Assembly (NCBI RefSeq): GCF_963667685.1
Contig: NZ_OY763931.1
Location: 868,001 to 932,000, forward strand
DNA: 64,000 nt
Reading direction: 5' to 3'
Origin: Maridesulfovibrio sp.
Lineage (GTDB): Bacteria; Desulfobacterota; Desulfovibrionia; Desulfovibrionales; Desulfovibrionaceae
The position numbers were made by a program, and so were the translations under genes. The notes under the pieces were generated by a model, which saw only the letters and a list, made by a program, of their open reading frames with translations, was not told the DNA's origin and ran no database searches. Positions 57,225-63,957 of this stretch are shown here, piece after piece; the first letter of the stretch is position 1, and each line of letters starts with the position of its first letter.

Positions 57225-57754
57225 TCACTCCAGATAATATCGGTTAAAACTTCTCCCACCGCCGTTCCCAGCAGCGGCTCCGTATCCTCTATACTTCCAA
57301 CCTCATATAGTTCTTGCTCCATGGGGCCGGCCAATGCCCTGATCAACTTTAACGAAGACTGATCCATATATCGCCATGGAGCCCTGCTTCCAGTAGGAAC
57401 CTTCTGCAAATTGAGTGCACTATTCAGCTGCATATTCACCGCCAGCCAGAAATGCATCCACTCCTCTGTACCGAACTCATGGTCGGGAATCATTTCTTCG
57501 ATCGTATCCTTAATTCTCGTGAAGCACTGGTTCTTAGATCTAATAGCCCGGCTACTATTCAAAGGTTCCAGATTAGCGAATGCTTTCTCGCGCCAACGTC
57601 TTATGGTTTCCAAAGCAGAATCAACCCGCTGTTCACTACACACCGGATTATTGCCCAACAAATCTAATCCGGAATCAACCATCGAAAGCACTACATGCAA
57701 TTGACGATTTGCAACGGCCTTCTCTCTCCTGCGAAAATTCATGAATTTAGTCAT
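57221..57754 (-). CDS. Hypothetical protein, 177 aa
   Basis: Soluble, helical, basic at the start and acidic at the end; contains VDSALETIRRWREKAFANLEP and EEWMHFWLAVNMQLNSALN. No known family recognised. It overlaps its neighbours by 4 bp at each end (ATGA), so it is translated in step with the RHH gene and the HTH gene. Possibly a replication or partition accessory protein. Confidence 0.6.
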   Translation of the reverse strand: MTKFMNFRRREKAVANRQLHVVLSMVDSGLDLLGNNPVCSEQRVDSALETIRRWREKAFANLEPLNSSRAIRSKNQCFTRIKDTIEEMIPDHEFGTEEWMHFWLAVNMQLNSALNLQKVPTGSRAPWRYMDQSSLKLIRALAGPMEQELYEVGSIEDTEPLLGTAVGEVLTDIIWSE

Positions 57755-58068
57755 TTTCTATTCCGCTCCCTTAAAGCTTGTTCCAACCCACTCCCCACAG
57801 GGTCAGCAAGGCAGATTCGCAAGGCCTCTTCCACCAGCATGGATTTAGTCAGCTTTCCGACCTTCTTTTTCAGCCTGACAACAGCCATGTCTGCCTCATC
57901 ATTCAAATCTGACTGTATATATGATGTAAGCTTAAACGGCTTCTCGTTTATTCCTGACGGCATGACATCATGACGCTTTGCCGCTTCATCATCAGGCGTG
58001 CGTCCGGAAAGGCCTGTCCTGATCAGAACATCACCAAGAACATCCGGGGTTGGTTTTCTACCGGACAT
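57751..58068 (-). CDS. Ribbon-helix-helix-like partition protein
   Basis: 105 residues. A disordered N terminus (RKPTPDVLGDVLIRTGLSGRTP) precedes an RHH-like segment (IQSDLNDEADMAVVRLKKKVG, then LTKSMLVEEALRICLAD). It overlaps parA by 11 bp, the usual position of a ParG- or CopG-like centromere-binding partner. The pairing with parA is the main evidence for the role. Confidence 0.65.
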   Translation of the reverse strand: MSGRKPTPDVLGDVLIRTGLSGRTPDDEAAKRHDVMPSGINEKPFKLTSYIQSDLNDEADMAVVRLKKKVGKLTKSMLVEEALRICLADPVGSGLEQALRERNRK

Positions 58069-58804
58069 AGCTCTGCACCAAATCTGTCAATTCATTGTAG
58101 GTATGCGCACCGGGACAATCAGGAGCATATTCATAAATAGTCTGGCCCTGCCCAAAGGATTCGGACAGTCTGACATTCTTCGGGATAGGCATGGTCACAG
58201 CACCCTTGAAATGATTCTGCAACATTGCATGCACCTCTTCGCACTGCTTTTCCCTGCGATCCAGAAAGGTAGGCACAACATAATCCATCTTCAGATCATC
58301 GCGATAACGCTGCACCTCACCCAAATTGCCGATAAACTCTTTAAGCCCATCCATAGACATAGCTTCCAGCCTTACCGGGCAAAGCAGCTCGTCCACATAA
58401 AAGAACACATTCACATTTAAAGCACCCCAGCCCGGAGAGGTATCGATGATCACAAAATCAAAGCCCATATTCTCCAGCGGCTTCAGCAGCTCTGAGACAA
58501 CCATCTCCCGTTTCATGGTCCGGGTAGATATCCATTCCTTCAGCCCGGCCAGCGCAGCCCCTCCAGCAATAAGTTGAAGATTATCCCGCACCTCAACCAG
58601 ACAATCCTTAAGCGGAACTCCCCGGATAAGGTCCGTCAGCGTACTTTTCTGATCCACTCCAAAGAACCGCTGCACCTGCCCCTGAGTATCCAGATCTATC
58701 AAGGCAACCTTATGGCCACGCATAGCCAGCCCGTGCGACACATTTGCAGCAGTTGTGGTCTTACCCACCCCGCCCTTGGAAATGCAGACAGCTATTTTAC
58801 GCAT
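58058..58804 (-). CDS. parA: ParA-family partition ATPase
   Basis: Walker-type ATPase that segregates DNA with a centromere-binding partner. The deviant Walker A ISKGGVGKTTTAAN (residues about 8-21), switch-region LDTQGQVQRFF and Walker B FVIIDTSPGWG are present. The ATG at 58804 has AGGAG seven bases upstream; a TTG extension to 58852 is less likely. 248 residues. It lies in front of an RHH gene, so this resembles type Ib plasmid partition. Finding it in an integrated element is a sign of plasmid-like maintenance. Confidence 0.93.
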   Translation of the reverse strand: MRKIAVCISKGGVGKTTTAANVSHGLAMRGHKVALIDLDTQGQVQRFFGVDQKSTLTDLIRGVPLKDCLVEVRDNLQLIAGGAALAGLKEWISTRTMKREMVVSELLKPLENMGFDFVIIDTSPGWGALNVNVFFYVDELLCPVRLEAMSMDGLKEFIGNLGEVQRYRDDLKMDYVVPTFLDRREKQCEEVHAMLQNHFKGAVTMPIPKNVRLSESFGQGQTIYEYAPDCPGAHTYNELTDLVQSYVR

Positions 58805-58877
58805 TGCAGCTCTCCTGCTGTCCTGTACCGACTTGCGATAAGCTTCCTTCAAACATAGTACGACCAGCCATCAACAT
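58797..58877 (-). CDS. Possible 26-aa leader peptide of parA
   Basis: ATG at 58877 preceded by AAGGAGG five bases upstream, 26 codons, stop TAA overlapping the parA start by 8 bp in another frame. The strong ribosome binding site and overlap suggest translational coupling of parA to this leader. Peptide begins MLMAGRTMFEGS. Its own function is unknown, and it could be fortuitous. Confidence 0.35.
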   Translation of the reverse strand: MLMAGRTMFEGSLSQVGTGQQESCNA

Positions 58878-59021
58878 GGAAACCTCCTTATAATATTCTG
58901 CTTTATTCCTCGCCTGAAGACAGGAGCATTCCCGCATTCAAGCCAGAAACAAAACTCAACAAACTGCGCAGCACAACTATCTGTAATAATGAATATATCC
59001 CTACAAAACTAAGCATTGCGT

Positions 59022-59327
59022 TTATTCCTCATCCAAAATATCTACTAAGATAGGGCGAGATTTAAGCGTTGGCAGGGCAAGGCGCAGCGAAGCACGGACG
59101 TACTTCGACTGTTCGTTCCCAGAGACGCGCACCAGCTCCTCTTTCAGCTCTGAGGACATGGCCACGGATATGCTTTCATCTAATGGAGCGCGTTTCCTGC
59201 GCCTACGGGAAAAGGAAGGAGAATCATTCAAGGGAACAGCATGTGCTCTATTCCGGCGGGACCAGAAACAAACCACAGCTCCGGTAATAATGGCAGCACA
59301 TATGGAAATGTAGAGGAGATCCTGCAT
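59022..59327 (-). CDS. Membrane-anchored small protein with an RHH-like tail
   Basis: 101 residues: one N-terminal membrane helix (LYISICAAIITGAVVCFW), a basic linker (SRRRRKRAPLDE) and a C-terminal helical stretch (ISVAMSSELKEELVRVSGNEQ, then KYVRASLRLALPTL) that resembles the RHH arrangement. It starts one base after the XRE gene ends. A membrane-tethered DNA-binding protein is conceivable. No family recognised. Confidence 0.5.
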   Translation of the reverse strand: MQDLLYISICAAIITGAVVCFWSRRNRAHAVPLNDSPSFSRRRRKRAPLDESISVAMSSELKEELVRVSGNEQSKYVRASLRLALPTLKSRPILVDILDEE

Positions 59328-59600
59328 TTAGGCCTCCTTGGCTTTTGGGCCGGGCTTTTTAGGGCTGGAGGGAACAGGGATCAATTCACTTGGAATTTTC
59401 AAACCTTCTATTTCAAGCTCTTTAAGCTCGTCATAGACCGCGCTGCTGACATATTCCCCGTTAAGGATCTGAGAGAACCTTTGTGGAGAAACATCCATCA
59501 GCTCCGCCAAGTCTTTTTTCTTGACCCCATTCTCACGACACCACAAATCAAAGGCGAGCCGTTTACTTTGATCCGAATCAATAGTAAATGTTATTGGCAA
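59328..59600 (-). CDS. XRE-type HTH regulator, 90 aa
   Basis: Small HTH protein with DLWCRENGVKKKDLAELMDVSPQRFSQILNGEY, a classic helix-turn-helix. The C terminus is Pro/Lys-rich (PVPSSPKKPGPKAKEA). Divergent from another regulator at 59713, with an inverted repeat between them, which suggests mutual repression as in a phage switch. First gene of a two-gene unit with the membrane-anchored protein. Confidence 0.8.
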   Translation of the reverse strand: MPITFTIDSDQSKRLAFDLWCRENGVKKKDLAELMDVSPQRFSQILNGEYVSSAVYDELKELEIEGLKIPSELIPVPSSPKKPGPKAKEA

Positions 59601-59621
59601 CTTAGACCTCCTTTTTCACAT

Positions 59622-59690
59622 CAGGTTTAAGTCAAATTAAGTACCATTTCGTTTAACCATTAAGTTTGTTTTAATCTAACTTAATACTAA
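59622..59690. promoter_or_regulatory. Operator candidates between divergent XRE genes
   Basis: ATTAAGTT (59659-59666) and AACTTAAT (59678-59685) form an 8-bp inverted repeat with an 11-bp spacer. Nearby GTTTAAGT and ATTAAGTAC add further TTAAGT half-sites. The region is very AT-rich and should contain both promoters. Confidence 0.55.
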
Positions 59691-59712
59691 AAACAAGAAG
59701 AAAACTAGATTA

Positions 59713-60102
59713 ATGGACAACTTTATTGGAGATGGCTTTCCGGAACGCCTTCAGGAAATCATAAATACAGGCAGATGGAATAAGTCAGAATTTGCAAAAG
59801 TAGGTGAAGTTACAGGGAAAAGTATGTCTACATACTTTGCCGGGACAGCTTTGCCCAAAGCCAAGACGCTGGCCAACTGGGGAGCATTTGCCGACATAAG
59901 CCTGGACTGGCTTCTGCTTGGGCGCGGGGAAATGTTTTATTCCCAGATCAGGACACAGGAAGAAGACCCGATTATCCGTCGGGTACATGAGATAAGAAAA
60001 GTTCTTGAAGAGCTAGGAGCATCATCGGAGACTATCCAGCAGGCCATACTGAATATTACTGCCGGGTCTAGTGATGATGCTGAAGAAAAGATGACAGGTT
60101 AA
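59713..60102 (+). CDS. CI-like HTH regulator, 129 aa
   Basis: The N-terminal HTH resembles phage CI repressors: FPERLQEIINTGRWNKSEFAK, VTGKSMSTYFAGTALPKAKTLANW, then ISLDWLLLGRGEMF, matching the end of the CI HTH region. No S24 domain, so it is not self-cleaving. The C-terminal helix (IIRRVHEIRKVLEELGA) may dimerise. Ends at a terminator. Together with the gene at 59600 it forms the likely regulatory core of the element. Confidence 0.75.
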   Translation: MDNFIGDGFPERLQEIINTGRWNKSEFAKVGEVTGKSMSTYFAGTALPKAKTLANWGAFADISLDWLLLGRGEMFYSQIRTQEEDPIIRRVHEIRKVLEELGASSETIQQAILNITAGSSDDAEEKMTG

Positions 60103-60110
60103 GAAGAAAG

Positions 60111-60162
60111 AAATTTCCCGTTTGGTTCCGTGGGTTTTACGGGCCGGGCGGGAAAATTTTTT
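60111..60162 (+). terminator. Intrinsic terminator
   Basis: AAATTTCCCG pairs with CGGGAAAATTTTTT (one bulged A), enclosing an inner CCGT/ACGG. T-run at the end. It ends the 129-aa regulator gene. Confidence 0.8.
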
Positions 60163-60193
60163 GATTATATATTATCGATAGGTGGATTGTAAT

Positions 60194-60880
60194 ATGCAGA
60201 ATGGAACAACCATAAATTCAGCGAAGCTAATTATAGTATCTGCCGTCTATATTATATGTTTTTCATTCACTCTTCCGGGCTGCACCCAATACTATTTCAA
60301 CCCAGCTTTTCCAGAAAATCTGCAGCAACAAATGCTAAATAGGGACATGGCCTATTGCAACGCACTAGCTTCCGGCGCGATCCCGCAGCAGCAGCTTGTG
60401 GTCAACTCAGTGCCAAGCTCTACGACTTATGGGAATTTCAACGCTTACGATGCTAACAATCACTATTCAGGTACATACAGCTCATACACGACTTACGACA
60501 ACTCAGCAGCGCAGATGGCAGATACTGCTAATTCCATGACAGTTTTAGCCGACAACCTGCGCAGGGACAATATTTACAATCAATGCTTGGCCGGAAAGGG
60601 GTGGATTAAAACCAAGGGGAAAAAACTAACTTTTGAGGAACGGAAAAAATTTGATCTACCTCCTGAAGGACAAATTCAATATTATTACAATGTTCAGTAC
60701 CCGGAAGATCAGCAACAGATAAATTTTGACCGAGATTCAAGTCAGTGTTGTATACCGCAACCGGACCAGACCTATCAGCAATGTTTGAGTAATAAGGGGT
60801 GGCATAAGATTAAAGGACAGCATCTTAATTCAGAAGAACGAACATTTTTTGGCTTACAAACAATCAATCTTAATAAATAG
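60194..60880 (+). CDS. Lipoprotein with two tandem repeated modules
   Basis: 228 residues from the ATG at 60194, AGGTGG eight bases upstream. Signal peptide ends at lipobox LPGC (C30). Two halves repeat each other: each has a Pro-Glu then an Asp-Arg-Asp start, a Cys, then Y(N/Q)QCL(A/S)xKGW and KxKGxxL(T/N)xEER. The middle is Tyr/Ser/Asn-rich (THYSGTYSSYTTY-like). Membrane-anchored in the periplasm. No family recognised. Located just upstream (35 bp) of the SIR2-STAND gene on the same strand. Confidence 0.65.
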   Translation: MQNGTTINSAKLIIVSAVYIICFSFTLPGCTQYYFNPAFPENLQQQMLNRDMAYCNALASGAIPQQQLVVNSVPSSTTYGNFNAYDANNHYSGTYSSYTTYDNSAAQMADTANSMTVLADNLRRDNIYNQCLAGKGWIKTKGKKLTFEERKKFDLPPEGQIQYYYNVQYPEDQQQINFDRDSSQCCIPQPDQTYQQCLSNKGWHKIKGQHLNSEERTFFGLQTINLNK

Positions 60881-60914
60881 TAAAACCATTTATAGAGAAA
60901 GAAAGGAGCAACAG

Positions 60915-63383
60915 ATGGATTTCACCAAAGCAATTAACATGGCACTGGACAACAAATCTCTATTGTTCTTAGGCGCGGGATACAGCCTCGGTGCTACGGC
61001 TATAAATGGCAAAAATTTACTAACAGCACCACAACTTGCAGAAAAACTTTGTGAATTAGCTCACATCACCAAAACAACTAATCTAATGGATGCGGCTGAT
61101 GACTATATCGACGAAGTCGCAGATATAGATCAAGTCATAGAAACTCTTTCAAAATATTTAAAAGCTAAGAAAGTTGAACCATACCACCAAAAAATTGCAC
61201 AAATTCCTTGGCGTTGTGTTTTTACTACAAATTATGACAATGTTTATGAATTAGCCTGCTTAAATGAAAGTAAAAACTATAAAATAGCGACAATGTCAGA
61301 CAGTATTCAAGCAATTGGTGCTAAAGAAAATTTAGTAGTCCACTTAAACGGAATGATAGAAAGACTAGACAGAAACACAATTCAAACTGAGTTTAAGCTT
61401 TCTAATTCTAGCTACCTAACTAGTGAATTCATAAATTCTTTGTGGTATGAAAAATTCATTCGGGAAGCTGAAATTTCAAAATCTATATTTTTCATTGGAT
61501 ATTCACTATACGATATAGACATCAAACGAATTCTCAATGCTCACCCTACATTAAAGGAAAAGACCTTTTTCATTCTCCCAAACTTTGCGACCGAAAGAGA
61601 AAAAAAAATTGCATGTAAATTTGGAACATTAATCGAAAAGACGACAGAAGAATTTTCCCAAACATTAACTAAATCACAAGAAAGATTTATACCCACAACA
61701 AAAGAACCACTACTAACATCATTCGAATTAACTAATGATCGTACATACTCTACAACTCCTATTCGTATTCACTACGATGATGTATTTGAGTTATTTTTTC
61801 TTGGCAACTATGACAAAAATAAAATCTACCAAAGCCTTCTCTCAGAAAGTAAAGATAGATATTACATAAAAAGAAAAGAACTATTAGATATTTTCTCAAT
61901 AATTAAAGACGGAAGTTGTAAAAATATTTTAATCCAATCTGACTTTGGTAATGGTAAAACACTACTAATAGAAGGGTTAAAAGCTCTTTGCGCAAAAAAT
62001 GGATTACCATGCTATCAACTTATTGAACATAGTAATTCTTCTGTGGCTGAACTTGACTATATCTTAAAAAAAACAAATAAACAAATACTTATCATTGAAG
62101 ACTACAATAGATATACCCACCTACTTAAACAAATTTCAATATCACGGCCGGACAATTTAATTTTAATACTTTCAGAGAGGACAGCCATTAATGATATTTT
62201 TATTGATAGGCTATCAAAAAATCTTTCTATCACTGAACAACAAGAAGACCTACGTATTTTTAATATTAACATCCTAGATGATGAATCAATTACAGAACTA
62301 GTTGAAACTTTTAATGACTACGGTCTTTGGCAAGACTTTTCCAATGAAAATTTTTACACAAAAATTAAAACGATCTCTATAAACTGCAAAGGTGCATTTG
62401 CACACACCCTTTTAAAAGCGATTAAATCTAGCGACATAGAAAAAAGACTCCGTAATATTTATGATGAATTAAAAGACAATTCAGCATATAGAGATATAGT
62501 AACCACAATTTGTATTTTTTCTTCAATCAGCTACAATATTGATGTTCAAACTGTTTTAAACATTCTAGACAATCCAATAAGAAACTCTGTTACTTTTGAG
62601 ACAAATCCAGCGGTAAGAGAGATATTTAATACTAATACATATCAAATATCATTAAAATCTTCAATTCTAGCAAAACATATAATTTCAACATTCTTAAACG
62701 CTAACCATGTTGTTTCTATACTCATAAAAACATATGAATACTGCAACAAAAGAAATCAGGGCCATAATAACAAATATTTTTTAGTAATGAGGGAGTTGGA
62801 TAAGTTTTCAAATATTCAAGATTTATTGCCCAGAGAACAACGCCTTCAATCTTCAGCGGATTACTTTGACGGCATAGGAGCACTCAACAACAACAGTTCA
62901 AATTACCATTACTGGTTACAGTATGCTATTTCAAAAACTGTTTATGAGGATTTTCCACAAGCAAAAACTATGTTTAACTCAGCATATTCTCTATATAGGA
63001 AGAAAAACACTAAAACAAGAAACAATATGCTGGACAACCATTACGCTCGTTTTTTATTACTTCGTGCAATAAAAACTGATAACCACTCTAGTTATACAAT
63101 ATTTAAAAAAGCCAACACAATTGTGCAAAGACAAATACATTTAGTTAAAGAGACAGAACACTTCCCTTATAGGTGTACAATTTTATATCCTGATTATTTT
63201 CGCAAAGAGATTTCAAACCTTACTGAAGACAACATCCTTCATTTCATGGTCCAACTCAGACAAATATTAAAACAAATAAAAAAAATACCATCACCTCTTC
63301 AATACAATCGCAATGTCTCTATTTCCAGAACCAATCTTACCAAACTATTACATACAATTGAATCATCCCTAGAACAAATTTAA
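60915..63383 (+). CDS. SIR2-STAND anti-phage NTPase (Avs-like)
   Basis: 822 residues from the ATG at 60915 with AGGAG six bases upstream. N-terminal SIR2-like domain: LFLGAGYSLG (residues 18-27), VFTTNYDNVYE (about 103), VVHLNGMIE (about 142) and FFIGYSLYDIDI (about 195), the pattern of defence NAD+ hydrolases. A STAND NTPase follows: Walker A SDFGNGKTLLIE (about 344) and Walker B LIIEDYN (about 394), then LILILSERTA. The C-terminal 400 residues are helical and probably sense the trigger. It is AT-rich and Asn/Lys-rich, unlike all chromosomal neighbours, so it was probably acquired recently. Relation to Avs5-type systems is inferred from architecture. Confidence 0.85.
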   Translation: MDFTKAINMALDNKSLLFLGAGYSLGATAINGKNLLTAPQLAEKLCELAHITKTTNLMDAADDYIDEVADIDQVIETLSKYLKAKKVEPYHQKIAQIPWRCVFTTNYDNVYELACLNESKNYKIATMSDSIQAIGAKENLVVHLNGMIERLDRNTIQTEFKLSNSSYLTSEFINSLWYEKFIREAEISKSIFFIGYSLYDIDIKRILNAHPTLKEKTFFILPNFATEREKKIACKFGTLIEKTTEEFSQTLTKSQERFIPTTKEPLLTSFELTNDRTYSTTPIRIHYDDVFELFFLGNYDKNKIYQSLLSESKDRYYIKRKELLDIFSIIKDGSCKNILIQSDFGNGKTLLIEGLKALCAKNGLPCYQLIEHSNSSVAELDYILKKTNKQILIIEDYNRYTHLLKQISISRPDNLILILSERTAINDIFIDRLSKNLSITEQQEDLRIFNINILDDESITELVETFNDYGLWQDFSNENFYTKIKTISINCKGAFAHTLLKAIKSSDIEKRLRNIYDELKDNSAYRDIVTTICIFSSISYNIDVQTVLNILDNPIRNSVTFETNPAVREIFNTNTYQISLKSSILAKHIISTFLNANHVVSILIKTYEYCNKRNQGHNNKYFLVMRELDKFSNIQDLLPREQRLQSSADYFDGIGALNNNSSNYHYWLQYAISKTVYEDFPQAKTMFNSAYSLYRKKNTKTRNNMLDNHYARFLLLRAIKTDNHSSYTIFKKANTIVQRQIHLVKETEHFPYRCTILYPDYFRKEISNLTEDNILHFMVQLRQILKQIKKIPSPLQYNRNVSISRTNLTKLLHTIESSLEQI

Positions 63384-63398
63384 CCAAAGCTAGAAAAC

Positions 63399-63433
63399 AA
63401 AAGCCGGAACCGCCCCAAGCAGTTCCGGCTTTT
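63399..63433 (+). terminator. Intrinsic terminator of the SIR2-STAND gene
   Basis: AAAAGCCGGAAC pairs with GTTCCGGCTTTT around an 11-nt loop, 15 bp past the stop codon. Confidence 0.9.
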
Positions 63434-63613
63434 AAATTACTCCCTTGACAAACCCCAAACTTTCAGGCTCAATTCATTCAGGTGCTTCATCACACCTTTA
63501 TTCACTAGCGGTTTCCGCTCCCGATAGTTGGCGGCTTTTTTGTGTCCTTTGTACAGATATTTTCTGCACTTGTAGGCACTGCTTTATTCCTTTCCAATTT
63601 CGCCAAGATATTT
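63434..63613 (+). promoter_or_regulatory. Leader upstream of the c4-like RNA
   Basis: A consensus -35 TTGACA (63445-63450) with 17 bp to CTCAAT (63468-63473, a weak -10) is the likely promoter. GCTTCATCAC (63484-63493) and TCACTAG (63502-63508) are complementary to parts of the downstream RNA. A short AGCGG-TTT-CCGCT hairpin (63506-63518) and a TTTTTT (63535-63541) follow. No gene. Confidence 0.5.
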
Positions 63614-63698
63614 GCCGGGAGTGCGGAGGCTATACAATACCCTTACGGGGAAATCCTCCCGCCGTTCTAGTGACGGTGATGAAGCTCCCGGCTTTTTT
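63614..63698 (+). ncRNA. Structured RNA, c4-like antisense immunity RNA (candidate)
   Basis: An 8-bp outer stem, GCCGGGAG (63614-63621) with CTCCCGGC (63685-63692), encloses stem GGAGG/CCTCC (63625-63629 with 63655-63659; inner CCC/GGG) and hairpin CCGT/ACGG (63662-63665 with 63673-63676). T6 at 63693-63698 ends it. The 7-nt loop of the hairpin and its 3' flank are complementary to two blocks over the ribosome binding site of the gene at 63740: TTCTAGTGA (63665-63673) with TCACTAGGA (63725-63733), and TGATGA (63677-63682) with TCATCA (63717-63722). Size and placement match phage P1 c4. Confidence 0.65.
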
Positions 63699-63739
63699 AT
63701 TCAAAAAAGCCAATCATCATCAAATCACTAGGAGGCATC

Positions 63740-63955
63740 ATGCCGAACACAATCACCCTTCCCAAAGCTGTCATTACTGACGCTTACGATCTCACGATCG
63801 AGATCCAAGAACTGGCGAAATCCCTTAAGCACCACACTTTCCTTGAAACTCATCAAGGCGAAGGTAAAGTCCTACCCGGACAGCTCACCCAAATGGAAAT
63901 CATGCTTCACCTGATTGATGACCTGCTGGAAGGACTCGACCGCAAGGTGGTGTGA
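63740..63955 (+). CDS. Small phage-like protein, 71 aa, target of the c4-like RNA
   Basis: Starts at ATG 63740 with a strong AGGAGG four bases upstream. Sequence opens MPNTITLPKAVITDAYDLTI and is helical with LTQMEIMLHLIDDLLEGLD at the end. No family recognised. The site carrying TCACTAGGAGG is complementary to the upstream RNA. In P1 the first gene after c4 is a short frame (icd) that overlaps the antirepressor; this gene is in the same relative position. Confidence 0.65.
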   Translation: MPNTITLPKAVITDAYDLTIEIQELAKSLKHHTFLETHQGEGKVLPGQLTQMEIMLHLIDDLLEGLDRKVV

Positions 63956-63957
63956 AT

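Noticed and set aside
58889..58894. TATAAT on the plus strand upstream of parA
   Set aside because: Points away from parA, with no -35 partner at the right distance and no gene downstream on that strand.
63445..63780. 111-codon frame overlapping the c4-like RNA
   Set aside because: It covers the structured RNA and the next gene's ribosome binding site; composition (His/Cys/Pro) is not coding-like.
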